51,011 bases of DNA from an uncultured Bacilli bacterium (GTDB lineage Bacteria; Bacillota_I; Bacilli_A; RF39; UBA660). Positions 35,713-43,575 of the stretch are shown here, piece by piece. The notes beneath the pieces are model-generated. The model saw only the letters and a program-made list of their open reading frames with translations, did not search any database and was not told the DNA's origin. Numbering within the stretch: the stretch's first letter is position 1; every line of letters begins with the position of its first letter. Where the stretch lies: the NCBI GenBank assembly GCA_948479395.1, contig CAOLUI010000005.1:1-51011 (forward strand), in the 5' to 3' direction. Position numbers and translations under genes: made by a program.

Positions 35713-36648
35713 ATGTATTTAATTTATGGAGCAAGTTTTCATCTTATTAATGAAGAAATAAATAAAATTATTCAAAATAATCCTAATGTTATTATTATGG
35801 ACTTATCAATTAATAGTTTATCAGAGGTTTTAGCAGAAGCTTCGTATATTTCTTTATTTGCTGAACAAAAATTTATTATCGTAAAAAATTCTTTATTTTT
35901 TACTAGTCTCAAGGAAAATGAGAGTGAATTAGAATTACTTTACCAATATATGGCTAATCCTGTATCTCTTACAACTCTTATTTTTACAACTTATGAAAAA
36001 ATTGATATGCGTAAAAAAATAAGCAAAACATTTAAAGAAAAATATCCCATAATTTCAGTTAATGATTTAACCAATGACGATTTAATTATAAAAATAAAAG
36101 AAATAATAAATAAAAATAAATATCATACTAATCTAGATGTTATAAAATACATCATAAATTGCTGTCAAAATAATTATGATTTAATTTATAATGAATTAAG
36201 TAAAATATTTCTTTATTATAATGAACCACAAGAAATTCAAATGAAAGACTTAAAAGAAATTATTTCTAAACCACTTCAAGATAATAATTTTAAATTTATT
36301 GAAGCTATTGTAGATAAAAATTGGTTTTTAGCTCTTAAAATATTAGATGATCTATATGCCTTAAAAGTTGATCCTATCGCTCTTATAATATTACTTGCCC
36401 GAGAATATCGTCTTATGTATTCAGTTAATCTATTAATGCGTAATGGCTATAAAAAAAATGATATTTTAAAAACGCTTAATCTGCAAAATTGGCAAGTTGA
36501 TAAACTACTAAAAAAAAGCAATTATTATTATCCAGATGATTTAAAAAATTATTTACAAAAATTAGCCATTATTGATTCGGAAATAAAAAAGGGCAATATA
36601 GATAGATTTATTGGCTTAAAAACATTTTTATTAGAAATAGAAGATTAA
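35713..36648 (+). CDS. holA: DNA polymerase III delta subunit
   Basis: Clamp-loader delta subunit, which opens the sliding clamp. Follows comEC as in other Bacilli. Recognised by the start MYLIYGASFHLINEEINKII, the central YIINCCQNNYDLIYNELSKI, the FKFIEAIVDKNW linker and the C-terminal helical collar (LILLAREYRLMYSVNLLM). 311 residues is a little short for the family. The usual rpsT partner is not adjacent. Confidence 0.88.
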   Translation: MYLIYGASFHLINEEINKIIQNNPNVIIMDLSINSLSEVLAEASYISLFAEQKFIIVKNSLFFTSLKENESELELLYQYMANPVSLTTLIFTTYEKIDMRKKISKTFKEKYPIISVNDLTNDDLIIKIKEIINKNKYHTNLDVIKYIINCCQNNYDLIYNELSKIFLYYNEPQEIQMKDLKEIISKPLQDNNFKFIEAIVDKNWFLALKILDDLYALKVDPIALIILLAREYRLMYSVNLLMRNGYKKNDILKTLNLQNWQVDKLLKKSNYYYPDDLKNYLQKLAIIDSEIKKGNIDRFIGLKTFLLEIED

Positions 36649-36651
36649 TAT

Positions 36652-36680
36652 TTGCGTTTTTATCATATATTTGTTATAAT
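36652..36680 (+). promoter_or_regulatory. Promoter of rplS
   Basis: TTGCGT (36652-36657), a 17-base spacer and TATAAT (36675-36680). Confidence 0.65.
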
Positions 36681-36684
36681 GTTC

Positions 36685-36767
36685 TTGCTTTTTAGCAGGT
36701 AATCCGCTGAAAAATGAATTTATGATTACTGAAGATAAGTTAATTGAATAAAAGAAAGGAAGAAAAA
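36685..36767 (+). promoter_or_regulatory. rplS leader, possible L19 autoregulatory RNA
   Basis: The untranslated leader has a CTTGCTTTTTAGCAGG segment with GC/GC pairing and a GTAATC...GATTAC pair (36700-36705 / 36723-36728). Position and size fit the L19 leader known from low-GC Gram-positives. The fold was judged by eye only. Confidence 0.4.
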
Positions 36768-37127
36768 ATGGCTAATTTAGTAGACAAAATTAATAAAAAG
36801 CATATTAAACCCAATATTCCTGAATTTCGTGTTGGTGATATTGTTAGAGTGGATGTTTGGGTAAAAGAAGGAAAGAAAGAAAGAATCCAAGCTTTCGAAG
36901 GTATTGTAATAGCTAAAAAAGGTTCAAGTGTATCTGAAACTTTTTCTGTTCGTAAAAAATCAGGTGGTGTTGGAGTTGTGAGAGTATTTCCTGTAAATGC
37001 GCCAACTATCGATAAAATTACAGTTATTAAAAAAGGTATGGTTCGTCGTGCCAAACTTAACTTTATTAAAAATATGCGTAAAGAATATAAAGTAAAAGAA
37101 AGAAATTCCGTTAAAGAAGCAGCTTAA
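36768..37127 (+). CDS. rplS: 50S ribosomal protein L19
   Basis: Ribosomal protein at the subunit interface. 119 residues with the family blocks FRVGDIVRVDVWVKEG, ERIQAFEGIVIAKKGS, TFSVRKKSGGVGVVRVFP and VKKGMVRRAKL-type C-terminal text. AAAGGAAG lies before ATG 36768; an upstream TTG in frame (36744) is not needed. It heads the conserved rplS-lepB-rbgA-rnhB block. Confidence 0.97.
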   Translation: MANLVDKINKKHIKPNIPEFRVGDIVRVDVWVKEGKKERIQAFEGIVIAKKGSSVSETFSVRKKSGGVGVVRVFPVNAPTIDKITVIKKGMVRRAKLNFIKNMRKEYKVKERNSVKEAA

Positions 37128-37137
37128 TGCTTTTTTT
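37117..37137 (+). terminator. Terminator overlapping the rplS stop codon
   Basis: AAGCA-GCTTAA-TGCTT followed by seven T. The TAA stop lies in the loop. The weak stem may allow readthrough. Confidence 0.55.
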
Positions 37138-37151
37138 ATTTGAAATTAATT

Positions 37152-37180
37152 TTGTATAAAGAATAGCATTGATGTATAAT
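37152..37180 (+). promoter_or_regulatory. Promoter of lepB
   Basis: TTGTAT (37152-37157), a 17-base spacer and TATAAT (37175-37180), followed by AAAAGGAAAGG as RBS. Confidence 0.65.
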
Positions 37181-37200
37181 AAAAAGGAAAGGATTAAATT

Positions 37201-37695
37201 ATGAAAGAAAAAATAATCAAAAATATTAAAGAATTAATGCCCTATATTATTATTTTATTAGTAATCGCCTTTGTTAGAACTTTTATTATAACTCCCATCA
37301 AAGTTAATGGAAGCTCTATGTTTCAAACGTTAAATGGAAAAGAATATATGCTTTTAAATAAATTAGGACATATTGATCGATATGATATAGTAGTTGTTGA
37401 TACTAAAGATGATGAATTAATCAAAAGAGTTTATGGGCTTCCAGGAGAAAAAATTGCTATTCAAAATAGTAATATTTACATTAATGACAAAAAAATTGAA
37501 GATAAATATGCTTATGGAAATACAAATAGTTATGATGCTATTACTTTAAAAGAAGATGAATACTTTGTTTTAGGAGATAATCGTTTAGTTTCACTTGATA
37601 GTCGAACCATTGGGCCAGTAAAGAAAAAAAATATAAAGGGTACAACTGATTTTATTATTTATCCTTTTAATCGTTTTGGCATTTTAAAAAAATAA
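37201..37695 (+). CDS. lepB: Signal peptidase I
   Basis: Membrane-bound serine protease that cleaves signal peptides. One N-terminal span (about residues 13-31), the Ser nucleophile in NGSSMFQT (S39), the Lys general base in IKRVYGLPG (K75), and the GDNRLVSLDSR box near 125. 164 residues is typical for the small Gram-positive type. In related genomes rbgA comes next; here about 5.9 kb of accessory genes intervene. Confidence 0.93.
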   Translation: MKEKIIKNIKELMPYIIILLVIAFVRTFIITPIKVNGSSMFQTLNGKEYMLLNKLGHIDRYDIVVVDTKDDELIKRVYGLPGEKIAIQNSNIYINDKKIEDKYAYGNTNSYDAITLKEDEYFVLGDNRLVSLDSRTIGPVKKKNIKGTTDFIIYPFNRFGILKK

Positions 37696-37706
37696 AAGGT
37701 GAAAAT

Positions 37707-38303
37707 ATGCAATATAAAACAATTAATGATCAATTAAAAATATTTATTCAAATATTAGAAAAAAATAAAGAATTAATAGCGGTGTTAGATTTTGTGAACA
37801 ATTTAAATTTGCCTAATTTTTATATCGCAGCAGGTTCTATATTTCAAACTATATGGAACTATTATGATAATAAAGATTTAAATTTTAATATAAAAGATAT
37901 CGATATCATTTATTATGATAAAACAAATTTAAGTATTGAAAAAGATTTAGAATATTATAATATAATTAGTAACTTCGTTAAAGAAAAAGGGTTTAAATAC
38001 GAAATAGATGTTTCTAACGAAGCCAGAATGCATTTATGGAAGATGGAACATGAAAATAAGAAAAAAGTAGAGCCCTATAAAAATTCAGAAGACGCTATAA
38101 CTAAATGGATAGCAACCGTTCATGCTATTGGAATTACCAAAGAAAATAATGAAATAAAAGTATATTCCCCCTTTGGTTTAGAAGATATTTTTAGTAAAAT
38201 TATTAGGCCAATTAAACACAAAGATAATTCCCAAGAACTTTATAATCAAAAAGTTTCTAGCTGGACTAAAAGATTTTCTAATTTAACGATTATAGAGTGG
38301 TAA
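37707..38303 (+). CDS. Nucleotidyltransferase family protein (NTP_transf_6 type)
   Basis: Begins 11 bp after lepB. The core pattern is AAGSIFQTIWN (about residues 51-61), then KDIDIIYYD (about 73-81) with the paired acidic residues, then EIDVSNEARMHLW (about 102-114) and a late TKWIATVHAIGI. This order fits the NTP_transf_6 (DUF925) family of polymerase-beta-fold proteins. Substrate unknown. First gene of the accessory island and probably read from the lepB promoter. Confidence 0.75.
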   Translation: MQYKTINDQLKIFIQILEKNKELIAVLDFVNNLNLPNFYIAAGSIFQTIWNYYDNKDLNFNIKDIDIIYYDKTNLSIEKDLEYYNIISNFVKEKGFKYEIDVSNEARMHLWKMEHENKKKVEPYKNSEDAITKWIATVHAIGITKENNEIKVYSPFGLEDIFSKIIRPIKHKDNSQELYNQKVSSWTKRFSNLTIIEW

Positions 38304-38327
38304 ATAAAAATAAAGGAGCTATAAAAA

Positions 38328-38771
38328 ATGATATATCTTAATAAAAAAGATTGTAATGATTATATTAAAAGACCAGGAGCTTATGCGATTATTGAAAATG
38401 AAAAAAATGAAATAGCTGTTGTTAAAAATGATAAAAACGAATTATTTTATTTTGGTGGTGGCTTAGAAGCAGGAGAAACTAAAATTGTGGCACTTAAAAG
38501 AGAAATGAAAGAAGAAACCGGATATTCATTAAAAGATATAAAATATTTTACTGAAGTAGGAGAGTTCTTAAAATCCCAAGAAGGAAAATATATTGAAATT
38601 ATGGCTACGATCTATCTGGCTAAATTTGATAAGTACCTTGTTGATCCCATAGAATATGATCATCATATTTTATGGGTAAAACCTGAATCTTATCAAGGAA
38701 AATTATTACGGGCTTGGCAAAATTATGTTTTAGATTTATATATTAATTATAAAAATAATCAAGGAAAGTGA
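38328..38771 (+). CDS. NUDIX hydrolase
   Basis: Cleaves a nucleoside-diphosphate-linked compound. The full Nudix box is present at about residues 46-68: GGLEAGE followed by REMKEETGY with correct spacing (G-x5-E-x7-REUxEExGU). 147 residues, single domain. RBS AAAGGAG lies before ATG 38328. Next to a nucleotidyltransferase and a possible ADP-ribosyltransferase-like protein. Confidence 0.9.
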   Translation: MIYLNKKDCNDYIKRPGAYAIIENEKNEIAVVKNDKNELFYFGGGLEAGETKIVALKREMKEETGYSLKDIKYFTEVGEFLKSQEGKYIEIMATIYLAKFDKYLVDPIEYDHHILWVKPESYQGKLLRAWQNYVLDLYINYKNNQGK

Positions 38772-38777
38772 TAAAAA

Positions 38778-39341
38778 ATGAATAAAATTGTATATCATGG
38801 AAGTCCTAATGATAATATAAAAGTATTAACATCCAATAAAAGTACGCATCAAAAAGATTGCATATATGCTAGCGATAACAAGGTTGTAGCTCTTCTTTTT
38901 ATGGGGAAAGGAAACGGTGATTTAGATACTAGAATATCAAATGCCAATGGTACAGTAGAATTGGTGGAAAGAAGAAAAGACGTTCTTGAAAATTTGTACA
39001 ATAAAGAAGGATATTTATATGAACTTGATGGAACCACATTTAATCATTATGATTATTTATGGTCTTTAGAAGTTATCTCCTTTGAAAAGCAACTTATTCC
39101 TCTCAATAAAATATATTATAAAAACATCTTAGAGTCTTTATTTGAAGAAGAAAAGAAAGGAAATATAATAATTTATAGATATCCTAATCGCCCTCAAGAT
39201 ATGCCACTAGATAATTCAGATTTAATAGAAAAATATTTTAATTTTGAAAAGCAAGGAATAAATGGTGCGATTCAAAAGCTTTTAAGTATTTATCCTGAAT
39301 TTAGAGATATTGTTGAAGAGCAAAATTGTATGAAAAAATAG
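38778..39341 (+). CDS. Hypothetical protein, possible ADP-ribosyltransferase-like fold
   Basis: Starts KIVYHGSPND, then CIYASDNKVVALLF (about residues 28-41). The YHGSP...YAS...A pattern recalls the first strands of ADP-ribosyltransferase-fold proteins found in accessory regions, but a catalytic Glu motif cannot be assigned. The last third (YRYPNRPQDMPLDNSDLIEKYF, in parts) is soluble and helical. 187 residues, no membrane span. Only 6 bp after the NUDIX gene, so part of the same transcript. Confidence 0.5.
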   Translation: MNKIVYHGSPNDNIKVLTSNKSTHQKDCIYASDNKVVALLFMGKGNGDLDTRISNANGTVELVERRKDVLENLYNKEGYLYELDGTTFNHYDYLWSLEVISFEKQLIPLNKIYYKNILESLFEEEKKGNIIIYRYPNRPQDMPLDNSDLIEKYFNFEKQGINGAIQKLLSIYPEFRDIVEEQNCMKK

Positions 39342-39352
39342 GTGATAAAATA

Positions 39353-39814
39353 ATGAGATTAACTAAACGTTTTATAGTCAAATCAATAGATAAACTCTCT
39401 TTAAGTAATCCCCTTAGATATGAACGCTATTATCTAAACGATAATTTAAGAATTCAAAGTAAAAATAACATATTTGAAAAAGAAATTTTAAACGATGAAA
39501 ATATTATATTAGAAAAAAAGCTTATTTCTGAAGAGGAATTTAATCAATTAAAAAAAGAAGCATCAGTAAAAATAATAAGAGATAGTTATTTATATTTAAA
39601 CGATGATAGAATTTCTATAAAAGTTTATCATGCCGATTATAAGGGATTAAATAGAGTTGAAGTAAAATTTTCTTCTAGAGAAGAAATGGTTAATTATGAA
39701 AAGGAAAAATGGATGGGAAAAGAAATAACTTCCAGTCCATTAGCGTTTGATAAATACTTAAGTAAATTAACAAGAAAGGAATTCTTATTAGAAATTCAAA
39801 AATATGAAAATTAA
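39353..39814 (+). CDS. CYTH-domain protein
   Basis: Member of the triphosphate tunnel metalloenzyme superfamily (adenylate cyclase IV / thiamine triphosphatase type). The order of elements fits: KRFIVKS near the start, YERYYLND with LRIQ, EKKLISEEEF, YLNDDRISIKVYHADYKGLNRVEVKF, WMGKEITSSPLAFDKYLSK. The typical first ExExK reads TKRF here, so a key acidic pair is missing or altered. RBS GGTGATAAAATA supports ATG 39353. Substrate unknown. Confidence 0.65.
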   Translation: MRLTKRFIVKSIDKLSLSNPLRYERYYLNDNLRIQSKNNIFEKEILNDENIILEKKLISEEEFNQLKKEASVKIIRDSYLYLNDDRISIKVYHADYKGLNRVEVKFSSREEMVNYEKEKWMGKEITSSPLAFDKYLSKLTRKEFLLEIQKYEN

Positions 39815-39991
39815 ATAATCGAGTTAAAAGGGAAATTTTTAATATATTGTGAAAGTAAATTTGTTTAATATCATATTTTGTAATTGCTGTAAAAAAACAT
39901 TATGTATTTAATTTTTTAAGAATAATAAAAGTATTAAAATTAATAGGTGCTAGTAATTTATATAAATAAAAATCAAAAAGTTGGTGCAAGT

Positions 39992-40555
39992 ATGCAAAAA
40001 TATATGAAAGTTATGTATGATACTAAATCTCATGCTGGGGATTTTGAATACAAAATTAATGAAATAAATGAAACAGACAATTGGAATCCAGCCGCAAGTA
40101 ATCCAAAAGACTTTGGTGGTTTTAATTTTTCAACGGAAAATAAAATTTTAAGATGGTTACTAAGAGGTAATACTCTTTATGATGTAGAAATACCAGAGGA
40201 TGCTGAAATAATCGAATGTGAAAATAAAAATGCACCTCATGGAGTTTTTAGAAGCAATAAAATAATTTTGACTAATCCAAGAATTTTAACTGACGATTTG
40301 GTAATGGATTTATACTTAAAATCTGATTTACCAGATAATACTTATTTTCAATGCTTAACTTTTTTATCTTTGAAAAATTATGACAAAGTATGTGAGAAAA
40401 TTATAGAGGATAAAGTTAATAAAGATAATATTAATCAAGCTATTGAAACATTTACAACCTTTTTTGAATTAAAAGAAAAAAATAAAAATGAATGTTATAA
40501 TAAAGTATATCAATCGTTAAAAGAAATAAGTGAATTAAAAAGTAATACAGATTAA
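39992..40555 (+). CDS. Hypothetical protein of a mobile-region family
   Basis: The start MQKYMKVMYDTKSHAGDFEYKI and the block GGFNFSTENKILRWL...GNTLYDVEIPEDAEIIE...APHGVFRSNKIILTNPR belong to a soluble family I associate with integrative elements and phages of Bacillota; no function is known to me. The start was set at ATG 39992 (weak GTTGGTG site); ATG 40004 or a GTG upstream are possible. The gap 39815-39991 before it has no other feature. Confidence 0.6.
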   Translation: MQKYMKVMYDTKSHAGDFEYKINEINETDNWNPAASNPKDFGGFNFSTENKILRWLLRGNTLYDVEIPEDAEIIECENKNAPHGVFRSNKIILTNPRILTDDLVMDLYLKSDLPDNTYFQCLTFLSLKNYDKVCEKIIEDKVNKDNINQAIETFTTFFELKEKNKNECYNKVYQSLKEISELKSNTD

Positions 40556-40582
40556 TAATAATATAAAAAAGGAGATAAATTT

Positions 40583-41194
40583 ATGGATAAAATATTTTTA
40601 GAAATTCCTACAATAAATAGAAAACAGGAAGCGTTAGATTATTTAGCTGAAAATATTGAATATAATTCAGACTTAAATGGTACAGGTAGTATGGATGAAT
40701 GCCTAAATAAAATGACTTATGAAGAATGGTTATTAGAACTTGAAAAAAGAAAAAATATAGAATATTTAAATCAAATAAATAGATGCCAATCGAAAACATT
40801 TTTTGTAGTAAGAGAAAATGATAATAGAATAGTTGGTATGATAAATATTAGATATAATATTTCAGATGATAAACTAAAAACCTGGGCCTCTCATATTGGG
40901 TATGGTATTAGACCTACTGAAAGGCGAAAAGGATATGCTAAAATAGCATTATATTTAGGGTTGTTAGAAGAACAAACATTAGGTGAAGAAAAGGTATTAT
41001 TGGAATGTACTGTTGATAATATTGGCTCAAATAAAACTATTTTATCTTTAGGTGGAGAGTTAGAAAAAACTGAACTTGATAAATATGATAATACGATGAC
41101 TAATTATTATTGGATAAATGTTAATGATTCGATTGAAAAATATTATGAGTGTTATAAAAATCAAATAAATCGAGATTCTAAATTAACCAAATAA
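40583..41194 (+). CDS. GNAT-family N-acetyltransferase
   Basis: Transfers an acetyl group from acetyl-CoA to an unknown amine. FFVVRENDNRIVGMINIRY forms the core strands; GYGIRPTERRKGYAKIAL (about residues 110-127) is the acetyl-CoA-binding motif A with RRKGYA. LECTVDNIGSNKTILSLGGELE is motif B. RBS AAAGGAG before ATG 40583. Confidence 0.87.
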   Translation: MDKIFLEIPTINRKQEALDYLAENIEYNSDLNGTGSMDECLNKMTYEEWLLELEKRKNIEYLNQINRCQSKTFFVVRENDNRIVGMINIRYNISDDKLKTWASHIGYGIRPTERRKGYAKIALYLGLLEEQTLGEEKVLLECTVDNIGSNKTILSLGGELEKTELDKYDNTMTNYYWINVNDSIEKYYECYKNQINRDSKLTK

Positions 41195-41206
41195 ATGAAA
41201 TTTTAT

Positions 41207-41234
41207 AATAATCGACAAAATATACCAAATATAA
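41207..41234 (+). repeat. Direct repeat, upstream copy of the rbgA 5' end
   Basis: 15 identical bases (AATAATCGACAAAAT), a 5-base variable part, then AAATATAA; 25 of 28 bases match 43582-43609 inside the rbgA start. Confidence 0.65.
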
Positions 41235-41246
41235 GGAGAAAAAATA

Positions 41247-41750
41247 ATGAAACAAGGAGTAGTAATTGCAGGATTTGCAACCTGTGGAAAAAGCACATTA
41301 GGGAAAAAATATAAAAATGTGATAGATTTAGAATCAAGTAATTATAAGCATAATAATAATCCTGAAAATATTCCAATTGAAATGAGAAAAGGTACTAAAA
41401 GAGAAATAAATCAAGAATGGCCTGAAAATTATTATCAAGCGATTGCAGAGGCTATAAATAAATATGATGTAGTTTTGGTTCAATTGAAGCCAGAACATTT
41501 AGATCATTTTGATAAAAATAATATTAAATATAGTATAGCTTATCCTAATATTAACGATTGGAAAACAGTTAAAATGAAATGTATTGATAGAGGAAATAAT
41601 CAAAATTTTATAAAAAAACTAAAAGAAGTGTTTGTTCCGTATTATGAGGATGTTATTAGAAGAAATTATGAAAATTTATATATAATTAATAAAAACGAAA
41701 CATTAGAAAGTGTTTTAATTAAAAATAATTTCATTTTAAAAGATAAGTGA
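41247..41750 (+). CDS. P-loop nucleotide kinase-like protein, phage-type
   Basis: Walker A GFATCGKST at residues 9-17. VIDLESSNYKH, YDVVLVQLKPEHLDHFDKNNI and the C-terminal YYEDVIRRNYENLYIINKNETLE resemble small kinases or ATPases of phages and integrative elements. 167 residues, soluble. RBS AAGGAG before ATG 41247. It directly follows the upstream copy of the rbgA-end repeat. Confidence 0.65.
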   Translation: MKQGVVIAGFATCGKSTLGKKYKNVIDLESSNYKHNNNPENIPIEMRKGTKREINQEWPENYYQAIAEAINKYDVVLVQLKPEHLDHFDKNNIKYSIAYPNINDWKTVKMKCIDRGNNQNFIKKLKEVFVPYYEDVIRRNYENLYIINKNETLESVLIKNNFILKDK

Positions 41751-41981
41751 AATAAAAAAACAACAATAAAGACAAGATTCGGCAAATATTAACTGGTTGA
41801 TTACGATTTATTTAATCTCCTTAGCAAACTCTTATAAATAAAGACTTCATTTGATTTTAAATCCAAAAAATGATAAAAATATAATGATTTTAATGATATT
41901 TATGATAGAAATTAAAAAGGTAATTACGACATTGCAACCCCCTGCGAAATTTTGATTATAATAAAGAAATGAGGCGAATAT

Positions 41982-42824
41982 ATGGCAAATAAAATAATAG
42001 AAGTTCAAAATATTAAAGTTAATATAATAAACACGAATGATAATGATTATATATGTATTTCTGATTTTACAAAAATTAAAGATGGGAAATCTACTTCAGA
42101 TGATATTATAAGAAATTGGTTAAGGAATAGAATTACATTAGAATTTTTAGGGACTTGGGAATCAATATATAATCCTGATTTTAATTCCGTCGAATTCGAC
42201 GGGTTTAAAAGTAAGGCTGGACTTCATACTTTTACATTAAGTGTAACTGAGTGGTGTAACAAAACAAATGCCATTGGTATATATTCAAAACGTGGTAAAT
42301 ATGGTGGAACATATGCGCATAAGGATATAGCATTTGAGTTTGCCTCTGCAATAAGCCCAGTATTTAAATTATATTTAATAAAAGAATTTGAAAGGTTAAA
42401 AACATTAGAAAATCAAAATAGAGAATGGGATGTAAAAAGAATTTTGACTAAGAATAATTATCTTATCCATACCGATGCTATTAAAAACTATATATTACCT
42501 AATAAAGATTATTATAAAGATAGAAAATGGTTAAAATACGCCGAAGAAGCAGATATACTAAATGTAGTCTTATTTAATACAACTGCTAAAAGATGGAGAG
42601 AACTTAATCCTGATTTTGCAAAGAATTCAAATGTTAGAGATTATGCTTCAATAAATGAATTAACCGTTTTATCAAACTTAGAATCACATAACGCAGAATT
42701 AATTAAAGAAGGGAAAAGTAAAGAAGAAAGATTTGAAATATTAAGTGGTATTGCTAAATATCAACTTAATATACTGAATAATGCTGAAAAGATAAAATTG
42801 TTAGGAGAAAAAAATAATATATAG
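41982..42824 (+). CDS. KilA-N domain DNA-binding protein
   Basis: KilA-N domain over the first about 140 residues: the recurrent NWLRNRITLEFLGTWE and GTYAHKDIAFEFASAISPVFKLYLIKEFERL (given here only in part) are its hallmarks. The C-terminal half is helical. Such proteins are phage- or element-encoded regulators or antirepressors. RBS GAGGCG before ATG 41982; TATAAT near 41956. The 230-bp gap upstream (41751-41981) has no gene. Confidence 0.83.
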   Translation: MANKIIEVQNIKVNIINTNDNDYICISDFTKIKDGKSTSDDIIRNWLRNRITLEFLGTWESIYNPDFNSVEFDGFKSKAGLHTFTLSVTEWCNKTNAIGIYSKRGKYGGTYAHKDIAFEFASAISPVFKLYLIKEFERLKTLENQNREWDVKRILTKNNYLIHTDAIKNYILPNKDYYKDRKWLKYAEEADILNVVLFNTTAKRWRELNPDFAKNSNVRDYASINELTVLSNLESHNAELIKEGKSKEERFEILSGIAKYQLNILNNAEKIKLLGEKNNI

Positions 42825-42847
42825 TATTTTGCATATTTGTATTACCT

Positions 42848-42877
42848 CTTTCTAAATAATAAAATTATTATAGAAAG
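42848..42877. repeat. 30-bp inverted repeat before the DUF6870-like gene
   Basis: CTTTCTA (42848-42854) and TAGAAAG (42871-42877) enclose an AT-rich part that also pairs (AATAAT / ATTATT). There is no T tail. It lies 11 bp before the start codon, overlapping the expected operator/RBS zone. Confidence 0.35.
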
Positions 42878-42887
42878 AAGGTAGAAT

Positions 42888-43163
42888 ATGAATAAATATG
42901 ATATTAAAGAATTAAGAGAGAAATTAGAACGTTGTAGAAATGTAAATCTTGATGATGTAAAATTAGAAGATGTAGATAAGATAAGCTCTATAAAAATAGA
43001 TAGAAGAAAACCTAGTGAAGAAAGAATATTAGATTTTATTAAGAAAACAAAAAATCCTTATATATTTAAGATAAAAGGGAAATTAGTTAGAATCAAATTT
43101 TCAGATACTGATAAAACTACAGAAGATTGTCTGACTAATGTTTTAAAGAATTTATATAGATAG
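42888..43163 (+). CDS. DUF6870-like hypothetical protein, 91 residues
   Basis: Ends with NPYIFKIKGKLVRIKFSDTD followed by TTEDCL, and begins with a short VDLDDV-like stretch (ERCRNVNLDDVKLEDVDKI); this fits a small family (DUF6870, from memory) common in conjugative elements of Bacillota. Function unknown. RBS AGAAGG before ATG 42888. Confidence 0.6.
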   Translation: MNKYDIKELREKLERCRNVNLDDVKLEDVDKISSIKIDRRKPSEERILDFIKKTKNPYIFKIKGKLVRIKFSDTDKTTEDCLTNVLKNLYR

Positions 43164-43179
43164 GTTAATTGGAGGTAAA

Positions 43180-43356
43180 ATGAAAGCAATAACAATTAAA
43201 CAACCTTGTGCAACATTAATAGCAGAAGGTTACAAAGAATATGAATTTAGAACTTGGAAGACTAAATATCGTGAAGATATACTAATTCATGCTGGTAATG
43301 GTATAGATAAAAAGGCAATTACTGAAAGTAAAAGATTTGATAGAGTTTATCAATAG
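43180..43356 (+). pseudogene. ASCH-domain gene, 5' fragment
   Basis: RBS GGAGG before ATG 43180; reads MKAITIKQPCATLIAEGYKE and RTWKTKYREDILIHAGNGIDKKA, the start of an ASCH (RNA-binding-type) domain. It then stops after KRFDRVYQ at 43354-43356. The homologous C-terminal half is absent; a different ASCH fragment in another frame follows. Confidence 0.6.
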
Positions 43357-43570
43357 AGCAACATTAGAGGCCATAACAGTTGAAATAATTGGATTATATA
43401 AATATTCAAATTTTGAAGAGTTATATAAACATTTTGATAAAATAGCAATGGGATACCATAATGATGCTATAGCAAATCCTAAAGATATGGAAAAATATTA
43501 TTCGAAAGAAGAACAAGATAAATATGGAGTTATTGGAATAGAAATAAGAGTGATAAAAGATAGGAAGTGA
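43337..43570 (+). pseudogene. Second ASCH-family gene, 3' fragment
   Basis: Reads IEFINRATLEAITVEIIGLY, then FEELYKHFDKIAMGY and EKYYSKEEQDKYGVIGIEIRV, the C-terminal part of another ASCH subfamily. It lacks the GD..I entry and the N-terminal half. A TTG at 43337 is the first possible start but is not convincing. Joined out of frame to the preceding fragment, apparently by a deletion. Confidence 0.55.
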
Positions 43571-43575
43571 AAAGT

